A stretch of DNA of 18,469 nucleotides from Pseudomonadota bacterium (GCA_023425455.1 JAFACP010000349.1:1-18469), one strand, 5' to 3'. Counted from the first letter of the stretch, positions 1-7,965 are shown. Numbers and translations are program-made. The notes: generated from the letters alone by a model not told the origin.

Positions 1-1
1 C

Positions 2-493
2 CTGCCAGGTACTACCGATAACTTTGCGTCCAACGAAATCATCATTGCCGGGCTGACGGCCAGAGAGATTTGGGCGCAACTCAACGACACCGCGCTGTGG
101 CCGGGCTACTACAGTAATGCTGACGATATCCGTTTCCACGACGGCAGCGGCCCCACGCTGAGCGCCAACGCCCGCTTTCGCTTCACCACCTTTGGCTTCC
201 CGGTTGAGGCGCGGGTGACGGAATATGTTCCGCCGGTTGCGGGTGAAGCAGCCCGTCTTGCCTGGCACGGCTGGGTTGAAGGGGATGAGCGTTCGCGTCT
301 GGACGTGATCCACGCCTGGCTGTTTGAAGATTTACCGGGCAACCGCGTGCGCATTCTGACCCAGGAGTCACAGAAGGGCGTTCCGGCCCAGGAACTGGCG
401 CGCACTGAGCCGAACCCGATGATTAACGGCCACCAGCAATGGATCGTTGGCCTGGCGGACGCGGCGAGGAAAGAAAAGTTGTCAAAACGTTAA
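2..493 (+). CDS. SRPBCC-fold protein, C-terminal part (5' end outside window)
   Basis: The reading frame is open from base 2 to the TAA at 491-493 and gives 163 residues with no start that looks like the true one, so the gene begins before the window. The sequence resembles the polyketide-cyclase/START-like SRPBCC proteins. It runs through a beta-rich core (ARFRFTTFGFPVEARVTEYVPP), then RLAWHGWVEG, then HAWLFEDLPGNRVRILTQES, and ends with a long helix beginning near NPMINGHQQWIVGLADAAR, as is usual for the fold's closing helix. These proteins form a hydrophobic cavity for small ligands; no substrate can be named. An internal ATG at 215 opens a 92-residue frame, but the homologous-looking sequence continues upstream of it. 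It is followed by 65 nt and then nepI on the same strand. Confidence 0.8.
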   Translation: MPGTTDNFASNEIIIAGLTAREIWAQLNDTALWPGYYSNADDIRFHDGSGPTLSANARFRFTTFGFPVEARVTEYVPPVAGEAARLAWHGWVEGDERSRLDVIHAWLFEDLPGNRVRILTQESQKGVPAQELARTEPNPMINGHQQWIVGLADAARKEKLSKR

Positions 494-558
494 ATTCGTC
501 ACACTTTTGATGATAAACTGCGCGGCTTTTCCGCCCGTTTTTATCTTCAGGTGACGCC

Positions 559-1749
559 ATGACAGAACATATTCACACCACCACCCGACCGCAGACCAGA
601 GAGGTTTCACGCCCGAACTGGTCGGCGGTTTTCTCCGTGGCATTCTGCGTCGCCTGTCTGATCACCGTTGAATTTCTGCCGGTCAGCCTGCTGACGCCGA
701 TGGCCCAGGATCTGGGCATTTCCGAAGGCCTGGCGGGGCAGTCCGTCACCGTCACCGCCTTCGTGGCGATGTTCGCCAGCCTGTTTATCACCCAGGTGAT
801 TGGTGCGCTGGACCGCCGCAAGGTGGTGATCCTGTTTAGCGTGCTGTTGACCCTCTCGTGCCTGCTGGTCTCCTTCGCCGAAAGCTTCACCCTGCTGCTG
901 CTTGGCCGCGCCTGTCTGGGGCTGGGGTTAGGCGGCTTCTGGGCGATGTCGGCGTCGCTGACCATGCGTCTCGTTCCGGCGCGTACCGTGCCAAAAGCGC
1001 TCTCCGTCATCTTCGGAGCCGTCTCCATCGCGCTGGTGATCGCCGCGCCGCTGGGCAGTTTCCTCGGCGGGATCATCGGCTGGCGCAATGTCTTTAACGC
1101 CGCGGCGGTGATGGGCTTACTCTGCGTTTTCTGGGTATGGAAAGCGCTGCCGTCCCTGCCGGGAGAAGCGGCGCATCACCAGCAGAATATGTTCAGCCTG
1201 CTTAAGCGTCCCGGCGTGCTGGCGGGGATGAGCGCCATCTTTATGGCCTTTGCCGGGCAGTTCGCCTTCTTCACCTACATTCGTCCGGTATTGATGACCA
1301 TGGCCGGTTTTGACGTCGATGGTCTGACGCTGGTGCTGTTGAGTTTCGGTATCGCCAGCTTTGTCGGCACGTCGCTCTCGTCGTCGTTCCTGAAGCGCTC
1401 GCTGAAAGTGGCGCTCGCCGGCGCGCCGCTGGTGCTGGCCATCAGCGCGGCGGTGCTGGTGCTGTGGGGCAGCGATAAGTGGGTGGCCGCCGCCATCGCC
1501 ATTATCTGGGGCTTTGCCTTTGCGCTGGTGCCGGTGGGCTGGTCGACGTGGATCACCGGAACGCTTGCCGATCAGGCGTAAAAGGCCGGCTCCATTCAGG
1601 TGGCGGTGATCCAGCTGGCAAACACCTGCGGCGCGGCGGTAGGCGGGGTGGCGCTGGACAATCTGGGGCTGACGTCGCCGCTGGTGATTTCCGGCACCCT
1701 GATGCTGCTGACGGCGCTGCTGGTGGCGGGGAAGGTGAAGGCGCGTTGA
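559..1749 (+). pseudogene. nepI: nepI, purine ribonucleoside efflux MFS transporter, interrupted by an in-frame stop
   Basis: NepI is a 12-helix inner-membrane MFS transporter that exports inosine, guanosine and related purine nucleosides. From the ATG at 559 (AGGTGA just upstream) the frame matches what I remember of E. coli NepI almost throughout, for example [36 protein letters not shown] and [11 protein letters not shown]. Codon 341 (1579-1581) is TAA where the family has GAA (Glu) in [16 protein letters not shown]. After the stop the same frame continues with [19 protein letters not shown] through the last two membrane helices to a natural TGA at 1747-1749. Without the stop the protein would be 396 residues, the E. 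coli length. The product as written is 340 residues and lacks TM11-12. A single G-to-T change explains it; a sequencing error cannot be excluded. It converges on yicL with 85 nt between the two stops and no obvious terminator there. Confidence 0.9.
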
Positions 1750-1834
1750 GTCATAACGCGTTGCCTCTGCGGCAGACAGGTGCCGGATAGCGCGCTCACT
1801 CTTTTGATGCGACGCTATCACGGTGATCCGTCGT

Positions 1835-2740
1835 TCACGCCGGGGTCTTCACCCGTCTTCGCGAATCCATCGAAATCAGCACCACCGACGACACAATCAG
1901 CAGCGTACCCAGCCAGTCCGGCAGGGTAAACGCCACCCCGAGCAGGATAACCGACAGCAGCGCGCTGCTGAGCGGCTCGGCGCAGCTCAGAATGCTCGCT
2001 TTCGGCCCGCCAATCATCTGCGCCCCTTTCAGATAGAGACTGAAGGTCAGCGCCGTGCCGATCACCACCAGATAGAAGAACGCCAGCAGCAGACTGCCGT
2101 CTATTGCAAAGGCGGCCCCGCGTCCGGCGTAAAATGGCGTCAGCATGAGTCCGGCCAGCAGCATGCTCCAGCCGACCACGGGCAGCGTGCCGTAACGGGC
2201 GATCAGCGCGGAGGGATAGGTGGTATAAAACGCGGCGGCAAATGCCGAGGCGATGCCGAAGAACAGCGCGGCGGGTGAGATGGAGAGCGACGTCGGATCG
2301 CCGTGGGTCACCAGCAGAAAGGTGCCGACAAGCGACGTGCCTATCGCCGACAGGACAAAAACACCGGGGCGTTTTTTCCGCGCCAGCGCAAACCACGCCA
2401 CAATAATGGTCGGTGACAGGAACTGCAGCACGGTAGCGGTGGCGGCGTTGGATTTTTCAATCGTCAGCAGGAAGGTCAGCTGCACGGTGAGTGCGCCGAC
2501 CAGCGAGAACACCAGCAGGCTGATGGCGTCTTTGCGGTGCCTGATAATGGCGAAAATCTTATCACCGTGAACGAAGGATAACGTCAGCAGGATCACGCCG
2601 GTAAACAGCAGGCGGATCATCGTCAGATACGGCGATGAGATCAGGCTCTTCTCCATGATGTACTGCGCGCAAACACCTGAACTGCCCCATAAAACGGCCG
2701 CGATCAGGACGTTCAACATCCCTTTACGTGTGGAACCCAT
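1835..2740 (-). CDS. yicL: YicL, EamA/DMT-family inner-membrane transporter
   Basis: The product is a 301-residue drug/metabolite transporter (DMT superfamily) with two tandem EamA domains of about five helices each. The second contains the family-typical stretch [21 protein letters not shown]. It matches my memory of E. coli YicL from [20 protein letters not shown] to SMDSRRR. I chose the start at 2740 because YicL begins MGSTRKG and AGGGGAG lies directly upstream. The frame extends to a further ATG at 2779, adding 13 residues ([13 protein letters not shown]) that look like leader, not protein. The substrate is unknown. YicL lies next to nepI, but tail to tail. The 3' end overlaps nothing. 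Upstream is a pair of inverted REP-like elements separating it from the porin gene on the same strand. Confidence 0.9.
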   Translation of the reverse strand: MGSTRKGMLNVLIAAVLWGSSGVCAQYIMEKSLISSPYLTMIRLLFTGVILLTLSFVHGDKIFAIIRHRKDAISLLVFSLVGALTVQLTFLLTIEKSNAATATVLQFLSPTIIVAWFALARKKRPGVFVLSAIGTSLVGTFLLVTHGDPTSLSISPAALFFGIASAFAAAFYTTYPSALIARYGTLPVVGWSMLLAGLMLTPFYAGRGAAFAIDGSLLLAFFYLVVIGTALTFSLYLKGAQMIGGPKASILSCAEPLSSALLSVILLGVAFTLPDWLGTLLIVSSVVLISMDSRRRVKTPA

Positions 2741-2785
2741 GTACTCCCCTGCTATGTCGGTTTTTGTCCAGCATAGCATGAGCGG

Positions 2786-2853
2786 TTACCGGCTGGCGCT
2801 ACGCTTGCGCGGATCGGCAAAAACTTGCAGGCAAGCGCAGCGCCGCCGGGTAA
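2786..2853. repeat. Pair of inverted REP-like elements (BIME-like)
   Basis: Between the porin stop and yicL, GGCGCTACGCTTGC (2795-2808) is followed after 22 nt by GCAAGCGCAGCGCC (2831-2844), an inverted copy matching 13 of 14 bases. Both carry the GGCGCTxCGCTT core and nearby CCGG typical of enterobacterial REP elements, so this reads as a two-REP mosaic unit. It could fold into a long hairpin behind the porin gene, stabilising its mRNA 3' end or ending transcription before yicL. The REP assignment is by eye. Confidence 0.6.
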
Positions 2854-2870
2854 AACCAACGGCGCTGTGG

Positions 2871-4250
2871 TTAGAACCACGCCTCCCACATCGCGCCGAC
2901 GTTGAAGTCGTCGAGGGTGGTATCGTCGGTGCCGTTGACGCGCGCGGTGTGCGCGTTATCCACTTTGCCCCCCGTCACGTACAAGCGCAGCATCGGGCGG
3001 AACTCCGGTCCCATGGCAATCGACATGTTCTGCGACAGCGTCAGCTTCCAGCCTTTGTTATCACCGCCGTTGTCGTAATCAACATGCTGCCAGCCCGCTT
3101 CCAGCCAGGTGGAGTGAACGTCGTTCCACCAGTGCATCGGGCGAATGATGGCATTGTAGTTTTTGCGGTTTTCGCTCTTGTCGCGGCTGTTGTCATAGTC
3201 GTGGAAGGCGAGAATGTACTCCACCTGGGTCTGCGGTGTGAATTTGTGCAGCCCTTCGAAGCTGGCATACACCGTGGTCAGATCTTTGGTTTTGTTGAAG
3301 ACGCTGTTGTCTGAGTTATCTGAATAGCGGGCGATCACTTTATTCACGCCGCTATCGTTGCTATGGCTCAGCACCACGCCGCCCTGCCAGGCGTTCAGAC
3401 GTTCGTCGCTCTCTATCGCCTTCGAGTCAAAACCGTAGTTGGCGTACAGCTCCAGATCCAGCGGCCCCACCTTCATGCCGTGAATTTTAGAGGTCGCCGC
3501 GTAGTTGCCTTTGTCGCCTGTTCCCGAGCCGCCGGTACAGGTAATGCGCGACGGGTTGGCTTCATCTTCCATCACTTCCGGGCTGCAGGACTCCACCGCC
3601 GCCACGGTGGCAACGTCAAACTGCACGCCGCCGATATCGAAGTTTTTCACCCCTGCGCCCTGACCGTCGTGGTTCATCCAGAAGTAGTCGTTGATGCCCT
3701 GCTGTGGACGCTGGTGGAAGTCGCGCCCGGCCCAGAAATAGGCGTTCGGGTTGGACGCCATAATGTTGGTGACTCCCGCATAAGCCTTTTTCAGGTTCAC
3801 TTCGTCGCCCCAGTGGTCAATCATCACGTTGATATCCCAGATGGCGCCATTATCGCCCTTAAAGGCTTTTGAGAGCTGGAATTCACCGCCGTTGCCCTCG
3901 TTACCCAGACGACCAATCGCCGAGGCGCCGTTGTAGGAGCCGTCAACGGCGACATATTTCTGATCGGCTGCCTGGAAATGCGCGCCGTAGCGGGCGTAGC
4001 CGGTAAATTTAATGCCGAACGGGATCGCCATATCCGGCGATTGCGCCGCGCTTTGCGGTTCGTTCACCACATCCGCTTTCTTCGCCATTGCCGCATCAAT
4101 TTTGGCCTGCCGATCCGCCAGCGCTTTGTCCACCGCTTTAGCCACAATGGCGTCGATTTGCGCCTGGGTAAACTCCTGCGCGAGTACGGAAATTGGGCAA
4201 AGCGCGGCGATAACCGCCATTGTTAATGGAAGTTTTTTAATCGTATTCAT
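2871..4250 (-). CDS. LamB/BglH-type carbohydrate outer-membrane porin
   Basis: The product is a 459-residue member of the maltoporin (LamB) family of trimeric sugar-specific porins. A signal peptide (MNTIKKLPLTMAVIAALC...SVLA, cleavage likely before Q25) is followed by an Ala/Lys/Asp-rich, coiled-coil-like stretch at 26-60, as in ScrY and BglH but shorter. The barrel begins around residue 77 with IPFGIKFTGYARYG. The LamB signature is clear at about 171-208 (FWAGRDFHQR...DYFWMNHDGQGAGVKNFDIGG), and the protein ends in Phe, the usual outer-membrane assembly signal. An extracellular loop near 222-238 carries two cysteines. The gene lies 142 nt downstream of the PTS IIA gene, so it may be the last gene of the operon or have its own promoter. 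Its place after a beta-glucoside PTS and GH1 enzyme suggests uptake of beta-glucosides. It is shorter than BglH (about 538), and I cannot fix the sugar. Confidence 0.9.
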   Translation of the reverse strand: MNTIKKLPLTMAVIAALCPISVLAQEFTQAQIDAIVAKAVDKALADRQAKIDAAMAKKADVVNEPQSAAQSPDMAIPFGIKFTGYARYGAHFQAADQKYVAVDGSYNGASAIGRLGNEGNGGEFQLSKAFKGDNGAIWDINVMIDHWGDEVNLKKAYAGVTNIMASNPNAYFWAGRDFHQRPQQGINDYFWMNHDGQGAGVKNFDIGGVQFDVATVAAVESCSPEVMEDEANPSRITCTGGSGTGDKGNYAATSKIHGMKVGPLDLELYANYGFDSKAIESDERLNAWQGGVVLSHSNDSGVNKVIARYSDNSDNSVFNKTKDLTTVYASFEGLHKFTPQTQVEYILAFHDYDNSRDKSENRKNYNAIIRPMHWWNDVHSTWLEAGWQHVDYDNGGDNKGWKLTLSQNMSIAMGPEFRPMLRLYVTGGKVDNAHTARVNGTDDTTLDDFNVGAMWEAWF

Positions 4251-4392
4251 GGTTATCTCAATATAGTTTAATTTTATTCAGACAATAACCACCCTGTTCC
4301 GATCTGACAGAATATGTCGCTATCATCAGAACAAGTTGATTTATATTTTCAGATACAGAGGTGTGACATTAACGTTTCAATATTCCCATAGA

Positions 4393-4698
4393 TTATCTCT
4401 GATATAGATGAATAATTTCCTCGGACAATTCGCGGGCCAGCAGCGAATTCATTAAATGGTCCTGCGCGTGGACCATAATTAAGGTCATCGGCTGGCGGGC
4501 TTCCCCCGCGTCCTGCTCGATTAATTTTGTTTGCATCTTGTGCGCCTGACGCGCGTAGCCGTCGGCCTCGCGCAACAGGCTTTTGGCCTCGTCAATGTTG
4601 CCCTGACGCGCCGCGTGCAGCGCTTCAAAGCACAGGCTGCGCGACTGACCCGCATTGACGATAATTTCCATTACAGCTTCTTCCAGTGCGATCATCAT
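4393..4698 (-). CDS. PTS lactose/cellobiose-family EIIA component
   Basis: The product is a 101-residue cytoplasmic EIIA of the Lac/Chb family, an all-helical trimer that passes phosphate from HPr to EIIB. The signature IMVHAQDHLMNS is present. His77 should be the phosphorylated residue (equivalent to His78 of the lactose IIA) and Asp80 the metal-binding aspartate at the trimer axis. Length and the final helix (LSEEIIHLYQR) are normal for the family. The start ATG overlaps the stop of the GH1 gene as ATGA (4695-4698), which indicates translational coupling. A second ATG at 4695 would remove one residue only. Together with the separate IIC and IIB genes it completes a three-protein sugar-specific enzyme II. 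Confidence 0.93.
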   Translation of the reverse strand: MMIALEEAVMEIIVNAGQSRSLCFEALHAARQGNIDEAKSLLREADGYARQAHKMQTKLIEQDAGEARQPMTLIMVHAQDHLMNSLLARELSEEIIHLYQR

Positions 4699-6077
4699 GA
4701 TGACTCTTTTGCAAAACTGTTATTAAGTGCAGTGGCAGCAAACCACTCTCCGCTTTTCTTGATGGTACGTTGTTGGGTGGCTAAATCGAGCTGGACAAAT
4801 CCGTAGCGATTTTTATAGGCATTACACCACGACCAGTTATCAATAAATGTCCACATATGGTAACCAAGACACTGGCAGCCTTCCTGAATACCTTTATGCA
4901 GCCACATTAAATGGGCGGCAATAAAATCTATGCGGTATTGATCGTTAATCTGTCCGTTTTCAATAAAGCGCTGTTCATTTTCAACACCCATACCATTTTC
5001 AGAAATAAAGCAGCGCGGGTTGCCATAATTGTCACGGAGGTTGAGCAGAATATCGTAAATACCAGGCTCATAAATTTCCCAGCCACGGTAGGGGTTCATC
5101 TTGCGGCCCGGCATCTCGTAGTTATCAAAGAACCACTCCGGCATAAACGGTGCCTGCGGGTTCACCGCGCTGTCGCGGCGCTTCACGCGACGCGGCTGAT
5201 AGTAGTTAATGCCGAGCAGGTCGATTTTCCCGTCCGCGATCAGGGCGCTGTCCTCTGGCCTGCAGGCCGGGAGCTGATCGTACGACCTCAGTAGGGTGAC
5301 CAAATCTGCCGGATACTCGCCGCGCAGCACCGGATCGAGGAAGCTGCGGTTAAACATCAGGTCGGCAATGTGCGCCGCTTTGCGATCGGCCGGGTTCTGC
5401 GAGCGAGGGTAAGACGGCGTCAGGTTCAACACGATGCCGATCTCGCCCGCATAATGCCCGGCGCGGAAGGCACGAACCGCCTGCGCGTGGGCCAGCACGG
5501 TGTGGTACGCCACGGTGGCCGCGCGGCGAAAATCCACCACGTTCGGATAGTGGAAATCGTACAGATAACCCCCTTCCACCGGCACGATCGGTTCGTTGAA
5601 GGTAAACCAGTGCAGCACACGGTCGCCAAACAGCTCAAAGCAAATGTGCGCATAGCGGGCGTATGCGGCCACCACGTCGCGGTTTTCCCAGCCGCCGATC
5701 TCCTGCATCGCCATCGGCATGTCGAAGTGGAACAGGGTGATAAACGGCGTGATGCCCTGCTCAATCAGCTCATCGATGACCTGATGATAAAAATCGACCG
5801 CCTCCGGGTTCACTTCACCGATACCGTCGGGGATCAGGCGCGCCCAGCTAATCGAGGTACGAAAGCTGTTATGGTTCAGCTGTTTTAGCAGCTGAATATC
5901 CGTTTTCCAGTGCTGATAAAACGTGGAGGTGTGCTGCGGCCCCACGCCGTGGTGAAAACGGTTCGGCTCGCGGGCAAACCAGTAATCCCATGTGGTTTCT
6001 CCCTCTCTTGCCCCCTCGGTCTGGAGAGCCGAGCTTGCGCTGCCCCACCAGAAATTATCGGGAAATGCGTATTTCAT
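4695..6077 (-). CDS. Glycoside hydrolase family 1, probable 6-phospho-beta-glucosidase/galactosidase
   Basis: The product is a 460-residue cytoplasmic (beta/alpha)8-barrel retaining glycosidase. The N-terminal GH1 signature FPDNFWWGSASSALQTEGA, the acid/base Glu162 in TFNEP and the nucleophile Glu360 in ISENGMG are all present. At the position where true beta-glucosidases have Glu (contacting O4/O6 of an unphosphorylated glucose) this protein has Ser416, in DNWSWCNAY, as phospho-glycosidases do. Tyr425 also fits the phosphate site, but the usual lysine (K435 in LacG) is Asn423 here, with Lys422 next to it. Its place between PTS genes (17 nt after IIC, 4-nt overlap with IIA) supports a phosphorylated substrate, released by the PTS. 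Trp417 follows the Ser as in 6-phospho-beta-galactosidase LacG, so the gluco/galacto preference is open. A good ribosome site (GAGGAGAGG) precedes the ATG. Confidence 0.9.
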   Translation of the reverse strand: MKYAFPDNFWWGSASSALQTEGAREGETTWDYWFAREPNRFHHGVGPQHTSTFYQHWKTDIQLLKQLNHNSFRTSISWARLIPDGIGEVNPEAVDFYHQVIDELIEQGITPFITLFHFDMPMAMQEIGGWENRDVVAAYARYAHICFELFGDRVLHWFTFNEPIVPVEGGYLYDFHYPNVVDFRRAATVAYHTVLAHAQAVRAFRAGHYAGEIGIVLNLTPSYPRSQNPADRKAAHIADLMFNRSFLDPVLRGEYPADLVTLLRSYDQLPACRPEDSALIADGKIDLLGINYYQPRRVKRRDSAVNPQAPFMPEWFFDNYEMPGRKMNPYRGWEIYEPGIYDILLNLRDNYGNPRCFISENGMGVENEQRFIENGQINDQYRIDFIAAHLMWLHKGIQEGCQCLGYHMWTFIDNWSWCNAYKNRYGFVQLDLATQQRTIKKSGEWFAATALNNSFAKESS

Positions 6078-6094
6078 GACCTCTCCTCTTTGAC

Positions 6095-7420
6095 TTAATT
6101 GCTGGCGGCTTCGGCGGCAGTGACGGTCGCCTGGGCTTTTTGCTCTTCGTTTTTCAGCAGTGAACGCTCATATGCACGCAGGAACGGCAAATACATCAGC
6201 GCTGACATCACCATACAAATGACGCACATCACCACCGGACTGAAGGCCCAGTTTGCGGCCCACGAGGCCCCAACAGGCGCGGGCGTAGTCCACGGCGTTA
6301 ACGACACCACCTGCGCCAGCCAGCCAAGCTTCGTGGCCGCGTAGGCCAGACAGGCATTCACCAGCGGGACACACACGAACGGGATAAACAGCATCGGGTT
6401 CATGATGATTGGCGCACCGAACAGGATCGGTTCGTTAATGTTGAAGAAACTTGGCACCACGCCCATTTTACCGATGGTGCGCAGATGGGTGACGCGGCTG
6501 CGCAGCAGCAGGAAGGCCAGCGGCAGCGTAGAACCCACGCCGCCAATCAGCAGGTAGTGATCCCAGAAGCCCTGCAGATAAACGTGCGGCAGCGCCGCGC
6601 CTGCAGCCAGCGCCGCCTGGTTTGCCGACAGGTTGGCCATCCAGAACGGGTTCATAATGCCGGTGACAATCAGCGAGCCGTGGATCCCGGCGAACCAGAA
6701 GATCTGGCACAGCAGCACCGAAAGCAGGATTGCCGGCAGGGAGTCTGAGGCTGACACCAGCGGCTCCAGCAGGTGCATGATCGCCTGCGGAAGAATCATG
6801 CCGGTTTGCGCTTCAATAAACAGGTTCAGCGGGTGCAGGGTGCCGATCACCACCATCACCGGGATCAGGATCTCAAACGAGCGCGCCACGCCGGTCGGCA
6901 CCTCTTTCGGCAGACGGATGGTCACGTTGTTCTGCTTCAGCCACGCGTAAACGCGGGTGGAGTAGATGGCGGTGATAAGCGCGGTGAAAATCCCCTGACC
7001 GGAGAGATACTGGGTTGAGATTTTCCCGTCGGCGTACGGTGCCGCCACCAGCAGAAACGCCATAAAGGCCAGCAGGCCGGACATCACCGGGTCGAGGTTA
7101 AACTGGCGACCCAGGCTGGCGCCAATTCCCACCGAGATAAAGAAGGTCATCACCCCCATGCTGAGGTTAAACGGCAGCATCAGCTGTTCGCGATAGGTCT
7201 GGGAGAAATCCAGCCAGCTGCGGGCAACGCTGTTGGTGGTATCGGCGGAGAACGGCGGGAAAATAAACACCAGCATAAACGAGCCGATGATCATAAACGG
7301 CAGCGCGGCGGTAAAGCCGTCGCGGATTGCAATGACATACTTTTGCTGGCCCAGTCTGGCAGCCAGCGGGGTAATCGACTGCTCAATCACCCCCACCATC
7401 GATTGATATAACGAACTCAT
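6095..7420 (-). CDS. PTS cellobiose-family EIIC permease
   Basis: The product is a 441-residue polytopic inner-membrane EIIC of the lactose/cellobiose (ChbC) family, which carries the sugar across the membrane and presents it for phosphorylation by EIIB. The conserved WFAGIHG motif (His247) and FNINEPILFGAPI motif (Glu330) match the substrate-binding His and Glu known from the Bacillus ChbC structure. The protein is of usual length and ends in a charged tail. The gene begins 11 nt after the IIB gene and is followed after 17 nt by the GH1 gene, so it is co-transcribed with both. The likely substrate is a beta-linked disaccharide or aryl-beta-glucoside; the exact sugar cannot be read from sequence. 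Confidence 0.93.
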   Translation of the reverse strand: MSSLYQSMVGVIEQSITPLAARLGQQKYVIAIRDGFTAALPFMIIGSFMLVFIFPPFSADTTNSVARSWLDFSQTYREQLMLPFNLSMGVMTFFISVGIGASLGRQFNLDPVMSGLLAFMAFLLVAAPYADGKISTQYLSGQGIFTALITAIYSTRVYAWLKQNNVTIRLPKEVPTGVARSFEILIPVMVVIGTLHPLNLFIEAQTGMILPQAIMHLLEPLVSASDSLPAILLSVLLCQIFWFAGIHGSLIVTGIMNPFWMANLSANQAALAAGAALPHVYLQGFWDHYLLIGGVGSTLPLAFLLLRSRVTHLRTIGKMGVVPSFFNINEPILFGAPIIMNPMLFIPFVCVPLVNACLAYAATKLGWLAQVVSLTPWTTPAPVGASWAANWAFSPVVMCVICMVMSALMYLPFLRAYERSLLKNEEQKAQATVTAAEAASN

Positions 7421-7431
7421 GTGAACACCTT

Positions 7432-7746
7432 TTAGTGTGTCGCTTCAATAAGCGACAGAGCATAGTCCAGTACGTTATCGCCACGTTGCATCCCGTAATC
7501 CATCATATTGATGGCCTGCACCGGAATGCCTTTTGTAGCCGCCTTGTCTGAGAGTGTCTGTAACATGTATTTCACTTGCGGGCCGAGCAGGACAACCTGG
7601 TATTGCGGAAACTGCGTATCAAATTCGGAAACACCATACGCATCAATCTTCACCGCCAACCCACGCTCTTTTGCCACATCGACCATTTTGCTGACCAGCA
7701 GGCTGGTGGACATCCCGGCAGAGCAGCACAGCATAATCTTGAACAT
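7432..7746 (-). CDS. PTS lactose/cellobiose-family EIIB component
   Basis: The product is a cytoplasmic EIIB with the family's phosphocysteine loop CSAGMSTSLLVSKM. The Cys directly before SAG (residue 8 from the chosen start) receives phosphate from EIIA and passes it to the sugar bound to EIIC. The start was set at the ATG at 7746 (104 residues, MFKIMLCCSAG). A TTG at 7752 would add two residues, but its spacing from the GAGG ribosome site is too short. It is the first gene of the operon, 49 nt downstream of the -10 box at 7795-7800. ChbB of E. coli is about the same size. A neighbouring Cys7 makes a CC pair, which is not unusual in this subgroup. Confidence 0.92.
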   Translation of the reverse strand: MFKIMLCCSAGMSTSLLVSKMVDVAKERGLAVKIDAYGVSEFDTQFPQYQVVLLGPQVKYMLQTLSDKAATKGIPVQAINMMDYGMQRGDNVLDYALSLIEATH

Positions 7747-7794
7747 CGACAACCATCCTCAAAATGTAAAGAGTTATTGCGAGGCTGATTGGAC

Positions 7795-7823
7795 ATCATA
7801 CGGAAACCGGTTTCCATTGATAA
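7795..7823 (-). promoter_or_regulatory. Promoter of the beta-glucoside PTS operon
   Basis: On the minus strand there is a -35 TTATCA (7818-7823; 4 of 6 to consensus), exactly 17 nt of spacer, and a -10 TATGAT (7795-7800; 5 of 6). Transcription would start near 7788 and give a leader of roughly 40 nt before the IIB start codon. The palindromic operator at 7802-7815 lies wholly inside the spacer, where a bound repressor would exclude RNA polymerase. A TGTGA half-site at 7834-7838 could be part of a weak CRP site, but its other half is poor and its spacing is not a standard one. Confidence 0.6.
7802..7815. promoter_or_regulatory. LacI-family operator O1
   Basis: GGAAACCGGTTTCC is a perfect 14-bp palindrome with the central CCGG usual for LacI/GalR-family operators. 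It closely resembles the AscG operator of E. coli as I remember it (TGAAACCGGTTTCA). It sits between the -35 and -10 of the PTS operon promoter. The repressor encoded at 8041-8991 has the SKATVSRVLSG recognition helix seen in AscG, which fits this site. Confidence 0.75.
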
Positions 7824-7924
7824 AAGACAGAACTGTGACAATCATCAAGATCCGCTGCTTATGGGCCTTCTTACCACGATCTGCATCACGCTATTTGCCT
7901 TTTTGATATCCCTTTTGCGCGTAA

Positions 7925-7943
7925 ATGGAAAATCGGTTTCCAT
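7925..7943. promoter_or_regulatory. LacI-family operator O2
   Basis: ATGGAAAATCGGTTTCCAT has perfect 7-base inverted arms (ATGGAAA/TTTCCAT) around a 5-base centre. It is a looser version of O1, and its right arm overlaps the -35 of the regulator promoter (7937-7942). A further half-site, ATGGAAACGG, follows at 7949-7958 within that promoter's spacer. The centres of O1 and O2 are about 125.5 bp apart, close to 12 turns of B-DNA, so a tetrameric or paired-dimer repressor could bridge them on the same face. Confidence 0.65.
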
Positions 7944-7965
7944 GAAAAATGGAAACGGATATACT
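7937..7965 (+). promoter_or_regulatory. Promoter of the LacI-type regulator gene
   Basis: There is a -35 TTTCCA (7937-7942; 4 of 6), a 17-nt spacer and a -10 TATACT (7960-7965; 5 of 6). The transcript would begin near 7972, with a leader of about 69 nt before the start codon at 8041. The -35 lies within operator O2, so the regulator is probably autoregulated. Confidence 0.55.

Noticed and set aside
494..558. Terminator/promoter between the SRPBCC gene and nepI
   Set aside because: GCGG-CTTTT-CCGC followed by CCGTTTTT is suggestive, but the stem has only four pairs and no convincing -35/-10 pair for nepI was found.
1579..1581. Recoding (readthrough) of the nepI stop
   Set aside because: The codon is TAA, not TGA, so selenocysteine is excluded, and E. 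coli NepI has an ordinary Glu there; a mutation or error is simpler.
1117..1821. 234-residue minus-strand frame over the 3' part of nepI
   Set aside because: His/Arg/Gln-rich shadow of the nepI reading frame.
7834..7849. CRP-like site TGTGACAATCATCAAG
   Set aside because: Only the left half matches; the centre would be near -53 of the PTS promoter, not a standard position. Kept only as a remark.
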